From: Bretschneidera sinensis
Lineage: Eukaryota; Streptophyta; Magnoliopsida; Brassicales; Akaniaceae
Length of the DNA: 64,000 nt
Assembly: GCA_023935145.1 (NCBI GenBank)
Contig: CM043699.1
Location: 111,581,036 to 111,645,035, forward strand
Reading direction: 5' to 3'
This document shows, one piece after another, positions 24,624 through 38,043 of the stretch. Below the pieces are notes generated by a model. It was not told the origin of the DNA. It saw only the letters and a list, made by a program, of their open reading frames with translations, and did no database searches. The position numbers and the translations under genes were made by a program. How positions within the stretch are numbered: the first letter of the stretch is position 1; each line of letters starts with the position of its first letter.

Positions 24624-26620
24624 TCATATTTCTCCTTCACAAGAAAGCTCTATGACTGAAATTTGTGATTAGCTAGATTCGTGATTTAATTTTTTGTTTT
24701 AATGAAAACCAAACGTTTGGAGAAAAAATGATGGTGTTTTTCTTATCAGAGTTATGTGCCTATGTGAGCATTTTCAACATGAATCAAATATAAGTGTTGC
24801 CACTACCGGATAAGGTATGTTTTATCCTACTGTAATAAAAGGGTTCAAATCATATCATGATTTAGAAAAAAAAGTGATGTTCAATCACTTCACTAAAGGT
24901 TTTGCGCTAGGTGAATATTTGATGTTACAAAAGGAAAGAAGTGGGAAAGAAAAGAGTAAATAATTGATAAAAGAGAAAAAGGAAAAGTAAGAAGAGGGAG
25001 AAAAATAAAGAAGTAACAATCTTTTTATCATTTGATAGTAAAATTGAGTAAGGTAATTAATATTTTTTTTATATAAATAAATCATAATTTTTATTATTTA
25101 AACGAATGAATGATGTTTTCATCCAATTACATTTTTTTACTCTCATTTTTTTTTTCCGAAAAGAGCTTAGTTAACTAAGAAAGAAAGAGTGAAAAAGAAA
25201 AAACTGATTGCATTAATTAAAATTTAATCCATGCCATCAAAATTGATGTGAAGCATAATTTGGACAAAAAAAAATTACTACATTAGCATTTTTCATTCGA
25301 TCACAGTTTGTGGCCCTAGTGGATTTGCGTCTGTTCCACAATCCTTTTTTCTTTCAAAAAAATATATTCGACGTTCTTAGACAAGACTAAACCCTGCAAC
25401 CGTTATTCTTTAGTTACAGAGTTTGTCTACTCCACAGGAACCTTGCATGTTCGCCTATCAAATTTCATGATCGTTTGACCCAACCAATGCTTGCATGACA
25501 TCTGGTATATCTTATCAACGCACAACATGCACCCATATGCCATTGATTTTATTTTTTTAGCTCGTATTGAAATACACAGAAGAACGAGTAATAATTTTTT
25601 TAAAATGTAAATTTGTTTTCACGATATTTATTGTTATAAAAAAAATTTAATTTAAATTTTTTTTCATAAAATTTTACTATTAAAACAGATTAATCTCCTA
25701 TAAAAATAGATCCACCTCATAAAAATCATCTGCTTACGTTTTTGTTTTCATTTCAAAACATATTTTTCATAAGAGAAATGGGAAAAATCAATAGGGAATT
25801 AAAGCCGTTTATGGTGAGTTTGTTAAGAACGGTCAGCACATGGCTTTGTAGCGTATATAAAACTCTGATAGGGCTCTCAATGATTGTGATGACCGTTGGC
25901 GTTTTATAGGGTCCCTTCTTTCCTTGTCTTACGGCTTTGTGTATGATGGTCCCCTTCACCTCCTCCCTTTTCTCTCACATTTGTTTCCTCTAAATCCGAA
26001 AAGAAGCTTTGGCCCCCTGAAATTGTTTTTGGTACCACATTATGTTGACATAGATGGGCACTCATCACGATCTATGTTTAGTATTGTGAATATTGTGGTA
26101 AGATATGCTTTCATAACATTTGTTGGTGACAACAAATTTTGACCTCTTCTTTTAAAAAATTTATCGGTAACTTTTTAAAAATTTATTATTAATACCAAAA
26201 AACTTCATTGGTAATGAAAAATACTGAAAAAAATAAAGATAATTTTACGTCTGCGTGAGAGATTCTAATTGATTTGTACACTAAGATATAAATATATGTT
26301 GTCACATTCAGATGTATTTTTATTTTATTCACAAATTCTGTTAATTGTAATCATATAATGTAAATTCAATCATACCTACTTTTGGATTTAAGTGTCAAAA
26401 CTATCAATTGATTGGTAGAGAAAAAAAATTGGACAAACAAAGAAGGGATCGAAATACTTTGATTATTTATTCAATTCATTAGTTATCCTCTACGTTGTTG
26501 AATTGTGTGTTATATTATGATAATTTTTTTTTTAATGAAACCATGCTATACAAATACAAAATAATTTGATCACAATACTTGAACGGCTAATCACCTATTT
26601 TAACCATAACATTATTGCCC

Positions 26621-26942
26621 GAGTTCTATTTTTTCAATTGAATTAATAAAATTCTATAATTTTGTTTGGTTTTTCAATCAAATCATTTCGATGAATTCGA
26701 TCTTAAAATCTCATCAGATTTCCATCTCAGTACCAGATCAGCGTTGAAATAACTAATAAACAAAAGACAAAATCTTTGAAATCGCACGTCACTTCAATGC
26801 TGAGCTAGTGATGAGATAAGAACCTAATGAGATTTTAAGGTTAAATTCGTCAAAATGATAAGATTAAGAAACCAAACAAAATCGTAAGACCTGATTGATA
26901 TAATTGAAAGTTATATGATTAAAATAGAACTTAATAAGTATA
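26621..26942. mobile_element. Foldback MITE with long terminal inverted repeats
   Basis: The left arm (26621-26718, GAGTTCTATTTT ... TTTTGTTTGG ... CTTAAAATCTCATCAG) is an imperfect reverse complement of the right arm (26826-26942, TAATGAGATTTTAAGG ... CCAAACAAAAT ... AAAATAGAACTT). The total is about 320 bp with a central spacer of about 110 bp, and there is no coding capacity. I could not identify a target duplication, so the superfamily is undecided. Confidence 0.7.
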
Positions 26943-29900
26943 TGTTCAAAATAAATACTTAGTCTCCTTGAGCACACAATATCTTTCCGTAATACATTTA
27001 AATTAAAAAAACAACCAATATATATATATAGTTTTAGGTCTATATCAGCGAGATAATAATTATTGAACAAGGCATGCTCAAAAGATCTAACATGTGAGTG
27101 GACCTGAGTCCATTTACAGTGAGAGAGATCAATGGAATAGTGAAACCAACCCTTTAATATTAAATCAAACTATTTTCTTATCAAACATAAACACGCATGC
27201 ATGACTTGCTTTTCTTAATAATTGGAATATTATTAGCCATAAAAAAAAAAAAATCAGATTCCAGATTTTTAAGCATAGTAAATATTACTTAAAACTACTG
27301 TATATAGATGTTATTTGGAATCAAATTTAAAAAAAAATTAATTTAAACTTATTTAAATCTGTTTCAAATATCGTCATAAATCTTGTTTATAAATTGATTA
27401 AATACAATTTAAATCGATAATCCAAACTTGAAGTTTTAATAATTTAAATAAATGTCCAAAAAACACTTTAATTATATAGACCATCCATTGTAAAACTTCG
27501 TAAATATAAACATTTAATAAATCCATTAATTTATGTAATTATGTTGAATAATGATAACGATCAATGTTATGCGGCTTCATTCTCGATGTTTTTGTGTATG
27601 ATGAAATTTTCGGTCATTGAATTAATTGTATAACAAAAACCTCGGTTCATCATGTGTAACTTGAAAGGTATCGTTTAGTCTAATTGTAGTTTATGTTAAT
27701 TTATGATTATTAAAAATTAAAATAGCTTTTAAAACAGTTTTTGATAAAACTACTATAGAGTTAAAATTATACTTTTTATGTTTGATCAAACAATTGTGAA
27801 AACTGTAATTCAGACGCAAATCCAATTTTTCAGAAAGTGCTTTTTAGTTTTATTTTTTTTCAAAGAACTTTTTTCAAATGATTGAGTTAATTTATATTTA
27901 TAGAAAATAAAATTTATTTCATAAACTCTATCCATATTAATGTCAACGGTGGTTGTTATTCAGTAACCTCAAATCAACGGTATTCAATTAGAGAGATCAA
28001 TATATCCATGATTCCTAAATGACATCGTAGTTTGACTTAATCTTTCTAAATGAAAAAAATTGTGCCCGATGCATAAAGACATGATTTTGAGAATCTTAAA
28101 CTAAGTTATTTAAATTTATGTCAAAGTACTGATAGTTCCTTTCTAACTATATATGCATTCAAATTGAATAATTTTTTGATTATAATTGCGACACTTAGCC
28201 TATCACATTAATTATTAATTAAATATTTATAAATAATTTATTATAATAGATCATTACTTTATAAATAATATTATATATATTAAAAAATTATCTTTCTTTT
28301 TTATAACTTATGTATTAATGACTATAACAAGATAATTGATTCTCAACTCCCAATATATTTTATAAAATTCATTTTTACCATTTCTAACATAATTGTTAAC
28401 CTATTAGTTCTTTGCAAATGTTACAAGTTATAATTTTAATGTTTTTTAAGTAAAAAAAAAATTCTTTTAGTTATTTTATACCAATATTTTGAAAGAACTT
28501 ATTTTAAAGTATTAATTAACGATAAAATCTTATTTTCATGTATACAAATCATTCGATAGTATTCTACTTCATTGGGTAAAGATATTTTAAGATTTTTTTA
28601 TTTATTTATCAGTATATTTTTCAGGTATGAAAATCTATACGTGTAGAGAATTTTGATCAAAGAAGTAAAAAATATTAGTGTAATATTTTGGTATCGTTAT
28701 TTTTTTATTGTTGTTGTTTTGGTGATTGGTAAACGCATTGAAAAAATTAAAATTTCAAAGGTCCCCATGATAATTCAATTGAATTCACAAAAAAATATTT
28801 AAATTTAAATTTTTTTTGATGGTTTTATCGAGTTTTGAACGTCTTTAAAGTTTTAATGAATTGTTTTGAATATTTAAATTTTGTTTCTTAGACGTATATG
28901 AATTGTTTTCAAAATAAAACAGGTTCTTTTCTATTGATTTCAATAAAAAAATTATAAAAAAATAATGCAACACGCGCATCGTACTACTAATGTTTTATTA
29001 TATAAGGGAAAATAAATAAAATAAAGAAGTAAAATAATAATGAGGTGGGTTAGCGAGCAGGTGAACCAATCCCATTATAGTAAAATATTAATTAACTAAC
29101 AACTTATTGGCTGAATACAGTGAACTCTCACCATGCCTACTTATTTAAGAGATACGGTTGTTCTATGAAATCTCTGAGGTCAATATTAGATATAATTAAA
29201 GATTAGTTCAAAGTATTTTAATGGACATTAAATTAGGTCTTCGGTGGATATATAGGATTTATTAAGTACTTATTAATGGACATTACGATACACACCGAAA
29301 GTGGGACTGGAAAAATTCATTAACTCCGACTTTTGATTAAATGGTTATTTTTAAATCTTTCAAACAAAATGATTTCATTTAATTTCCCATCAATGTGGCA
29401 AACAAAAAAGAAAAACTTTGATAAACTATAAGTTCGACAATTTTTTTTTGCAGAAAAAGAAAAATAGAAAAAAAATATTGCAATGCCTTCTCGATACAAA
29501 CTATTTTTATTTCCGTTCTATTTATTTATTTAAGTATTTATTTTTTTCTAATACTAAATCAATAAAAATAACATAATTTTCAAGATATACCTTAAAAAAG
29601 AAAATAAGTTTTAAAAAAAATATATCTTTAATGTTTTTAACAAAAAAATGTTTTGAAAAGTAAACTATCACATATAAAATCGAACAAAGATATTAAATTT
29701 ATGAACAAAAAGGAGGCCTAGTTTAAGACAAATATTATGAGACCTTAAAGAAATACTTTATGTTTTCTATAAATATAAGTTAAATTAAACACTTTTTAAA
29801 AATTAAAAAATAATGTTTAGAAATTGAATTTGTGTCAAAAAAATTATTTTTGCTGTTATTTTCGAAACACCAAACAATTTTAGCTCTACTACTGTTTTAC

Positions 29901-30967
29901 TAAAAATTATTTCTGCATTCGTTTTGTATACCATAAACTAAAATTATTGTTAGGTCAAATGATATCAAAATATTGTCTGATATATATTATTTAAAACTAT
30001 TTGATAAAAATTAAAAGAACGAAAAAAAGTGGTTGATAATTATGACATAAGTGAAGTGATCTCTTTTTTACTTTTTATTTTAAAAATAAAAGTGATCTCA
30101 AGTTGGAAAAGAATGGTGGTGTTTGTGAGCGGTTCAAGTTTAGTTTATTAACGAGCTCGAGTTTTGAGTTCAAATTTAAAGTTAGATTCGATTTGCTAAA
30201 TGTTTTAATCTTCATGAACTTGGTTTGAATGTTACATTTTTATTTAAATATATATTTATATTTTAACAAATTCACGGATGATTGAAATCAAAAAATTTAT
30301 GATAGAAGAATGATCATTCATCAATTAGAAGGAAGTTGAAAATTGTTCGAAATTCAGAGATGCTTGAAACCCACAAATATTAGAAAGAAGAGAAGAATAG
30401 TTATTCATCAAATTTACGGACAGATCATAATGCATTACATTAAAAGTAATGTACTTGAGTTTTGGGAATTGGGTGAAAATTTGATTGATAATTTTGAAAA
30501 ATTTTATTGATAATGTTTATACATAATTAATTAATATTATTAATGAAGTTCTCACAAATTATCAATCAAGTTTTCATTCCGTGCAAAAATGATTTTTGCT
30601 TTTTGTGTACATACGCATTGCATTGAATGACTTGAAAAGAGAGATAAAAAAATATTTTTTTCATAGAATAATAAAATAAACTCTTATGCTATGTATCTTT
30701 CATGAATCCGAACTATATAATAATTTTTTCAATTACACTGTTGAAATAAAAAGGCCATTATGTTTATTTCTTAATTAACAACCAAAATTCAGCTGTTAAG
30801 TCCATAAATATAATAATGGACAAATCATGCAAAACCACAAGAAAGTGGATTAGAGTATACAATTTATTATTAATTATTATGATAATATTCCTTAATCATG
30901 TTTGACAACGTTGGAAACTTACCAAAAGAGTAGTGTTGTTGGTACGAGAGGCTCCGAAAGGTTTTAG

Positions 30968-31654
30968 GTTTAAATTCATTTTAGCCCCCAAGATTTGGGG
31001 GTCTTATACTTTAATACACATATTTTTAATTTTGACACATTAAACCACATGTTTTCAAAATTTATTACAATCCAATATATCAATCTAATTTTCACCCAAT
31101 TGAACTAATGGAGCCAATATAAAATATTTTTTTAAAAAGATTTAATATAAAAAAACATGTGTAGCATAAAAAAAACTAAAATTAAAAGATTACGGTAAAA
31201 ATTAAAATCTAAGGTAAAAAAGAAAAAAACTGAACAAAATTAAAAGCAAAATCAACCCACCCCTGCAAAATTCAAAAAACAACGCCACCCTTCTACTACT
31301 CTTTCTCCCTTGACACAACACATGACCCTTAATTTCCACATTAACAAGAAGACCCTGAAGAGGTGACCATCATCCCTATTGTGCAACAAGATCGCCGAGT
31401 TCTCGACCCACCTCATGAGGCGGATCCAGAAGGATCCGGTTCGAGGAATCTCACTAACACTCCAAAAGGATGAGCGCGAGCGTCACATGGCATTCGTTCC
31501 TGATGAATCAGCCATTAAGATTGACCACATTGAGGTCTACAAGGAGACCCTCGACATACTCTTTGCTCTCAACATGGGTGATATTCTCGGTCTTGTTAAG
31601 TTGTATTAAAGTGCAAGTACCCTCTAATTTTAGGGGCTAAAATGGATTTAAGGC
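30968..31654. mobile_element. Inverted-repeat-bounded segment carrying an eS17 fragment (candidate Pack-type element)
   Basis: 30968-31018 (TTTAAATTCATTTTAGCCCC ... CTTTAATACA) is matched by the reverse complement of 31602-31654 (CTTAAATCCATTTTAGCCCC ... CTTTAATACA) at about 80 percent over 46 bases. Between them lies a piece of a ribosomal protein gene, which ends exactly where the right arm begins. That geometry suggests a small DNA transposon that picked up host sequence. No target duplication is evident. Confidence 0.5.
31321..31605 (+). pseudogene. Ribosomal protein eS17 (RPS17) pseudogene fragment
   Basis: 31379-31603 reads [21 protein letters not shown], then [21 protein letters not shown] and [21 protein letters not shown]. 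This matches the centre and C-terminal half of eS17, a small-subunit ribosomal protein of about 135-140 residues. Upstream, 31321-31350 gives MTLNFHINKKTLK, the preceding block of the same protein, followed by a stop and frame change. The first 35 or so residues and the last 15 are missing, and a stop follows LVKLY. Several family residues are altered. It has no introns. I read it as a non-functional fragment. Confidence 0.88.
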
Positions 31655-34161
31655 GAGTTTTTTTTTTGCGATTGGACGATCTCCTAAAAACAGTACCAAT
31701 CATCATTTAAGATATAAAAGATAAAAAAAAAGCTTAAATTTGATAAGAAAAAGAAAAAGCATAAACACCAAAGCTTTACTGAAATAGTTGAAACTCATTC
31801 TTCTCGTTAAATTTATAGTAAAAAAAGTCAGATCTTATCTAATAATTTAATATGAATAAAAAATTATATCTAACTCGTGTGAAGATTTCACTCTCTGTCA
31901 ATGAGTTTGGAATCGATATCTTAATAAATTAGTGAAAATAAACCGACCAACCAACAAAATTACATCTTAATAAATTAGTGATCCTGAATTTAGATTCGAT
32001 GTCTCATCATTAGAGAGGGATGCGATTGTCAAGCTGGAGACTGTTCAATCTTTAGATATTGCTAAGCAAAAGGGGTTAGAAGATCTAGGTGCTGCTGTTT
32101 AGACTTCTATTTGTAGTTTAGTTTCAAAGTTTTCGTTTAGTTGTTGGGTTTGCTGGTGTTTGCTGGTGTCGTGGTTTTTGTGGTCATTGGTGTGTTTGTT
32201 TGTTTTTTTTTTAAATCAAAATTATATTTATTGCATCTATTGATGCTTGATTATTATTAATAATAAATCTATTGTTCAATTTAAAAAAACCATTTTCTAT
32301 TAAAATTTATCAAAAACTTAATCAAATTGAATCAATTGACTGAGTTATGACTTGTGGGTCTTTAAGAGTTTTGATAACCAAACAATATTTGAGATTCATC
32401 TCTTTTTAACTTTCAATTTTTTCAAAAAAATTTATTTTTAAAAATATTTAACTTAATTTTTATTTATAAAATATAAAAATCACTTCATAAATTCTCCAAC
32501 ACTTGATATAAGATTGATAAGTAGCTTTCTAACAAGCTATCCTCACTGATTATACGTTTTATGGCCCAAGAATTGTTTTATATGGGCTTAAAAATTAGTT
32601 TACTACTATCCAAGTCCATTGGAGAGCTTCGGATGACTATTACAATAAATTTAGGTATAATATATAAAATCATAGCTTTTTAATTATGATAAATTAAACC
32701 TTAAAATTTTGGAATGTAAAGAATCCGTCTATCATTGGTTTAATCTGATAATAGAAAGATGTTTCGAAAAAAAAAAAAAAAAGGTACAAATTTAAAAACT
32801 AACAGTTAAACTTTAAAAAAAACCTAAGCAAATTTACAATGGTCACACATAACTAAACTATCACAAAATGCGATTGATAATAATCACACACAAAAAATCT
32901 ATCATAAGCACAAGAATATCTCTCATATACGGTAAAATAAAAAAGAAGTAGAGAGAAAAGTATAAAGAAAAATAAAGCTTGTGTTTGATGGAATGTTATA
33001 ATTGCAATAATTTTAAAATGTAATGCTCAAATTGTCACAATCAAACTGTTTTTGTTTTATATGTTAGATATCACTAAACTTTAATGGTTAATGTGTAATT
33101 AAGCTATAAATTCAATACTGATGACCAGATGGATCTTTTTTTCGGGGCTCTAAATCGTGATGAATTTGAATATTTTGTATTTAATGATATTACATTCTAA
33201 CTAATTCAGATTGCTTTGCAGTAACTTTAGTTCTATTTTTTCTTTTACTTCATATTGAAATATCTTTTAATCACCAACGCGAAAGACGGTGTTATTTTCA
33301 TGCGATCATCACTCAAGGAGTAAAACGATATTGTAGTTAACTTTATAAACAATTGAATTTTGTAGAAAATGTATGTTTAGTTGCAAAGTTTCATCAATAA
33401 AAAAGCTTCTAAGAGATGATATTTTTCAAATTAAAATAATTTTGCATATTTCCTTTAAGAAATCATTTCATACAAAAAAAAAAAAAATGGACACATAACT
33501 TTTATGTGTATACCTACGTGTGCTGACAATGTTTGTGTAATAAAAAAATAAATTGTTAATAATATACACGTAGCAGTTTCTTTTCAAGACGGTTGATCAG
33601 ATAAATCACTGTCAAAATCAAAGTATAAGTATAAATATCATACACAAACACTTGAATGGTAAATAAATATCACTCTTAAGGATAGAATCACTCTTTAAAG
33701 TTAGGAGAAGTCTAGAATAAAGAAGATTAGATTGATCTACTAGATGAATGAAGAAAAAGATAAGATGTACCACTAGTGGTTATTAGTATTTTTGTTTTGT
33801 TTTGTTTTCTTGCAAGATGAGACTGATCTGCTTTGAAGAAAAAGACTCATCTCCAAAGCAGAGCTCTTCCAAGGAAACGTGTAGCATCTTCTGAAGATCA
33901 TTTAAGTCGCACAGATTTGACACGTATACTAGTGATAATGACACGCAATCTGATTACATGTCACTCCTAGGGCCTCCAAGCACTACATTTATATTCATCC
34001 TTAGTGAGCCAACGGGAGAAAAGAGTGGCACTTTCTTTTAAGTCTCTACTCTCGAATACTATAAGTTGATAAAAAAAGAATTTAACTACTTCATTCCATT
34101 TTCCGTACCCTTGATTTCTCTCTTCTTCTCCTATTACAGATTAAGAACGAAACAGGGCCTA
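31655..34161. other. Intergenic DNA without a supported gene
   Basis: No gene-like frame is seen. 31985-32290 has a short open stretch followed by a T-run and A-run that could be a decayed LINE 3' end, but I saw no diagnostic motif. 33880-34150 should contain the promoter of the strictosidine synthase-like gene that starts next. Confidence 0.5.
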
Positions 34162-34334
34162 ATGGATAGAAAGATGGTAAAGATAGCAGTGATATATAGC
34201 AGTGGGAGTAGTTATCTTTTCTATTTATCATCATTGCACCACCACGAATTAAGGGATCTCGTGATGTTCTCCACGCTGCAAAAGTCGTTCACCTCAATGG
34301 AGCAATAGGACCGGAAAGCATCGACTTTGATCCC
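34162..34334 (+). pseudogene. Strictosidine synthase-like gene, first exon fragment
   Basis: The end of this piece reads GSRDVLHAAKVVHLNGAIG then PESIDFDP, the start of the beta-propeller in plant strictosidine synthase-like (SSL) proteins, where 'GPES' and 'FDP' are typical. An ATG at 34162 opens MDRKMVKIAV and a hydrophobic segment (YLFYLSSL), like the N-terminal anchor of SSL proteins, but that frame is one base out of register with the downstream motif. A frameshift therefore lies near 34245-34260. At 34335 the coding sequence is cut by the LTR of the Tat element and resumes at 48307. Confidence 0.82.
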
Positions 34335-34614
34335 TGTTGATACCAAAAATTTGTTGCTGTTGACGTGATCGGGATGCTGACGTGGTTTGGGTGCTGTATA
34401 AGTAACAGGGATGAACTAAAGGCTTTCGAAAGGAAGAGAGGGGGAGACCTCCGAGGGTGCTCCGAAGCTTAAGTTAGCACGAGGACTAGAGGGAGAGGTT
34501 GAGAGCTTAAGTAAATCAAATATAAGCAGATAAGTCTGAATGAATATAAATTCCATACCTCGGCTTATTTATAGCCATCCACCTGTGGGAAGGCATTGAT
34601 TATAGGCTTATGGG
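34335..34614 (-). repeat. 3' LTR of the Tat element, outer part
   Basis: TGTTGATACCAAAAATTTG and the following 280 bases match 47808-48130 of the 5' LTR (shared CTGAATGAATATAAATTCC and CCTCGGCTTATTTATAGCC), except that the 5' LTR has extra copies of a short GCTGACGTGGC repeat. Similarity stops near 34614 and resumes near 37435. Confidence 0.88.
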
Positions 34615-37434
34615 TTGCACCAGGATTAACCAACATTGATATGTCCATATTTTCTACATGCAAGGCACCTCAAATTAGGACAATTCAGATAAATATCTTA
34701 TCAGATTATAGCTATAACACATTCTAGTATTTTTATCACGTTATCACATCCTCTAGGTAGTACACTCCCACCTTTACTATAATTTCCAGTTCCCATAACC
34801 TATATCTCAAATCTAGGGGTCTCGCCAATATTACTTTGAGCTACAAAAACAACAAATCCTGATTGCCTTTGACTCCGTACTACAGTTCTTTGTGACAAGG
34901 AATGCCCCATATGGGGTGGTCTCTTACCCTGTACACTTGATTACACTCAAACTAATATGCGGTTATTGTGTATAGTTGAGGTGTCGATCTCACGGGGAAA
35001 AGTGAACTACAAGAGAAGATATAAACTTTAATACGAAACGATAAAATCCAAATGAGTAAATCTGAGTGTGATAAGGAAATAGTGTGAAGGAGTTGTGTAA
35101 TTATAATGAAGAATATAATGGAGAGATAACAAGGTTCCGAGAATCCTCCCTTGGTTTGTTACCTTATTCTAATCGCGATTAAGTTGTTTTTATCTCGATT
35201 ACTAGTTTCACATCCCAAACAAGCATTTGGCAAGTATTCAATTAAAGCATATGAAAACCCTAATGTAATTGCTACGAATCACTCATTGATATTCGATTCA
35301 AGCACACATGACCTATCTTATAGATTTATCAAGAAACGACAATATATCTCAATGACAATATCGCAGTAATGGACAAACCTAAAAGATAAATCTATCAGAA
35401 TCAATCACATCCAAACAACTTGATATAAGAAGAGCTTGACTAGACTTATATGGAGAAGAAGCATGCAATCACCAGATTAAGAAAATCTAAGATAAGAAGA
35501 ACATAGAGTGCAGCTGTCACATGAACCTAAATTCTTCTTGTTTAATCAAAGAGTGAATCATAAACAATGTTTTGACAATAAATCTAAACTACAACTGAAT
35601 CAATAATGGAAAATAAGAACAACTACACCTAGGGATTCATCCCTTCGCCTTGCTTAGAGATTAGTTGGCCATGGGGCTCATGCTTGAACACCATAATGGA
35701 GAGGAATGTCGAGCTCTCTCCTCTGTTTCCAGCCTCCCAAAAAACTCTCTTTTTATCAAACCTTAAGTAATCTATTTATAATACAAAAGTTCAAGGGTAT
35801 ATTCGGTTCAAAAATATCATTAAAAACCCTAATTAGGTTTGGTGCGAAAATAGGGGTTCGTGTGCGCGCAACGGCTCACACTTGTCTAGGCCGCAGCTTG
35901 GCTTTTGGCTGGCTTTGTGGTGTTGTTGGAGGCCGCGGCCCAGCTTGATGGTCTTCTTGGCTCTTTTAGACAGGGTTCTGGAGGCCGCGGCGCACCACCT
36001 TGGATTTCTTCGTTTTGTCCTTCCGCGACCATACCTTCACTCTGATATGCATCGAAGCATCGTGCTTCAAGCTATGATAGTTTTCCATCTCTTTTGAACT
36101 CAAAGTACCTGAAAATGCACCGAAATAAGTCAATGATCCAAGAATAACACTTTAGAATTGTTAAGGTATAAATGTGTAATTCAACCCTAGATCAACCCTA
36201 AAATGCTAACAAATAGTACTTATTAAGATGCACTTTACGACTCTCATCATAACCCCCAACTAACTTATTGCTAGTCCCTAGCAATTCAAACGAAAACAAG
36301 ACAATATGAAATGAATCCTTTAGTAGAAATCAAAACAAAGTGAAGCAATGTTAGCGTTAAACCAAGAGTAATTCAGCTTTTTGTCTCAAAAATCATACAT
36401 AACACATAACACATAAAATCATTAAATATCATTCAAACCCAAAAATAATCCAAACATTAATCTTAAAATCGATATTGACTCTTAACATCCATCTTACCAC
36501 AACCCATTAATCCAAACACCTGGATGATTTTATGCACAACATTCATGAATACAAGTCTTGGCCTCTAAAAACATATTAAATTGCGTGACATCAATCACAA
36601 ATCAAACTCCATAGGCTCATTTTTCAATTCACTCTCCGCTAATGTAGAAAAATCACACTACATCGGATCAATAGTCTTTAATAAGATTGTAATGTTAGGC
36701 TAAGGTAAAGGTTAAGAAAGAACGAGAAGGATTAAACAAGTAAAAGAACTCAATCTCTTAGTTTTAAACACAACCACTTTAAGCACTGGATAACCTTACT
36801 TCAACACCCAACTCTTTCAACCATTTTTCGAGCATTTCTCTCAATAAATCACCGTTTTTTTCTTTGCTTTTTTCTTTGCCATAATTCACTTCTTTCTTTT
36901 TTTTTGGCCTAAGACCATTCACCTTCTTTTTTATTTTTTTTTCTTTTCTTTTCCACAGCCCTCAACTTATCTCCTTTAATGTATTTGGGTTATGGTAATA
37001 GTATTTTTTCATATTTTCATCCTTACTCCTCTTAAGTGCTTCTCAACAAATGTGTATAACTAAGTTCTTTTAAAAGAAAGGTAAGGATAGAATATTTTTA
37101 GGCTCATAAAGGAAAGTAAATGGTTTATCGAAAGAAACAAGGCTTAATTTTTCTTTTCAAGAAAAAGGCTCAAACAGGTGACTAGTGATAAATATAGCAA
37201 GGGTAGGTTGAAAGGCTCAAACGGTCCAAAAATGGCCTACATCATATCCTAAGTAATGTGCATTATAGGAATTCACCTCAAGTGATTATCAAATAAGTTC
37301 TAGAACTTGTCGAGACCTCAAAAATATTCACAAAAACAAGCGTACATAAAACTTCTCTAAATGCTTTAGACTAATCATGCAATCTTACCGTAAACCAGAG
37401 TCTCAAACCAAATGAAGATTGACACTTAAGACGG
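34615..37434. mobile_element. Nested insertion of about 2.8 kb within the Tat 3' LTR, class uncertain
   Basis: This block separates the two parts of the LTR. It has no coding frame of recognisable origin. Features such as GAGGTGTCGATCTCACGGGG (34978-34997) and CCCCCAACTAACTTATTGC (36247-36265) recur in long LTRs of plant Ty3 elements, so a solo LTR or LTR fragment is likely. GGAGGCCGCGGC occurs twice near 35928 and 35980. The exact junctions and any duplication could not be fixed. Confidence 0.5.
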
Positions 37435-37646
37435 CGTGCTGTAGGGTGGTTGTAGGGTGGCGTGCCGTAGGATGGTTGTAGGACTACGGATGTAGGGCAG
37501 CATGTTGTAGGGTGGTGTAGAGTGGTTGCAGGGTTGCGTACGTAGAGGGGGCCCAGGTGTAGGTTTGTTAGGCCGTTCTTCATTGGGCCAGAGAGTTTGC
37601 TGGGCCGAAGAGTTTACAGAGCCGGATTATTTTGGGCCACATCACA
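37435..37646 (-). repeat. 3' LTR of the Tat element, inner part
   Basis: It matches the last 180 bases of the 5' LTR (GGTTGC GTACGTAG..., CAGGCCGTTCTTCATTGGGCC-like stretch, TTTTGGGCCACATCACA). It contains a few extra GTAGGGTGG-type short repeats not seen in the other LTR. On the minus strand the adjacent polypurine tract is AAGTGGGGGGCC (37647-37658). Confidence 0.87.
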
Positions 37647-38043
37647 GGCCCCCCACTTCCTTGAGTACATTTATGTGCTTAAGGAAGTATTGTGGGGCAC
37701 GGTCTTTTAATGAAGGATTGAGCCGGGCGTGAGCGGAGCTGAGGATGCATCCTGCGGTCTGAGCACTCGGTCTTGGAGCGTTGGGTGTCCGACTCTGGGA
37801 CACACAAGTCAAACTCGAGTTACGTGGCCGACCTTGGGAAAGAGTTTGTCATCCTTGAGAAGCAAAAAGTCGTCTGGAGAAGCGTATGAGTGGCCTTGGA
37901 ATTTTAAAGGTCTCATCTTTTTCTGTGTTCGTATTAAATGCCCTCGTTGAACATATTTTCCCTTCTTATAAAAAGGGGATCTCTGTTAGCAAATCCAAAT
38001 CAAAGTGAGTTTAAGAGCCTAAAACTAAAATCCCAGTGCTTGA

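Larger units (their letters stand above)
24337..30966. other. Gene-free AT-rich intergenic DNA
   Basis: No supported gene. It contains a trinucleotide microsatellite (24588-24622), a TA/CA tract near 24392-24408, and the foldback element at 26621-26942. A word GCAACACGCGCATCGTACTACTAA at 28967-28990 resembles a decayed Helitron end but lacks a clear hairpin. Confidence 0.6.

Noticed and set aside
25924..26142. 72-codon plus-strand ORF with some protein-like composition
   Set aside because: No family recognised, and no start or splice context.
28960..28992. Possible Helitron 3' end (CACGCGCATCG ... CTACTAA)
   Set aside because: The GC-rich hairpin arm that should precede CTRR is missing, and there is no partner 5' TC end.
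31985..32290. Possible LINE 3' end with T-rich and A-rich tail
   Set aside because: The short open stretch shows no reverse transcriptase or endonuclease motif.
35706..36097. Overlapping ORFs in the GC-rich part of the nested insertion
   Set aside because: They overlap in different frames, follow short repeats such as GGAGGCCGCGGC, and match no known domain.
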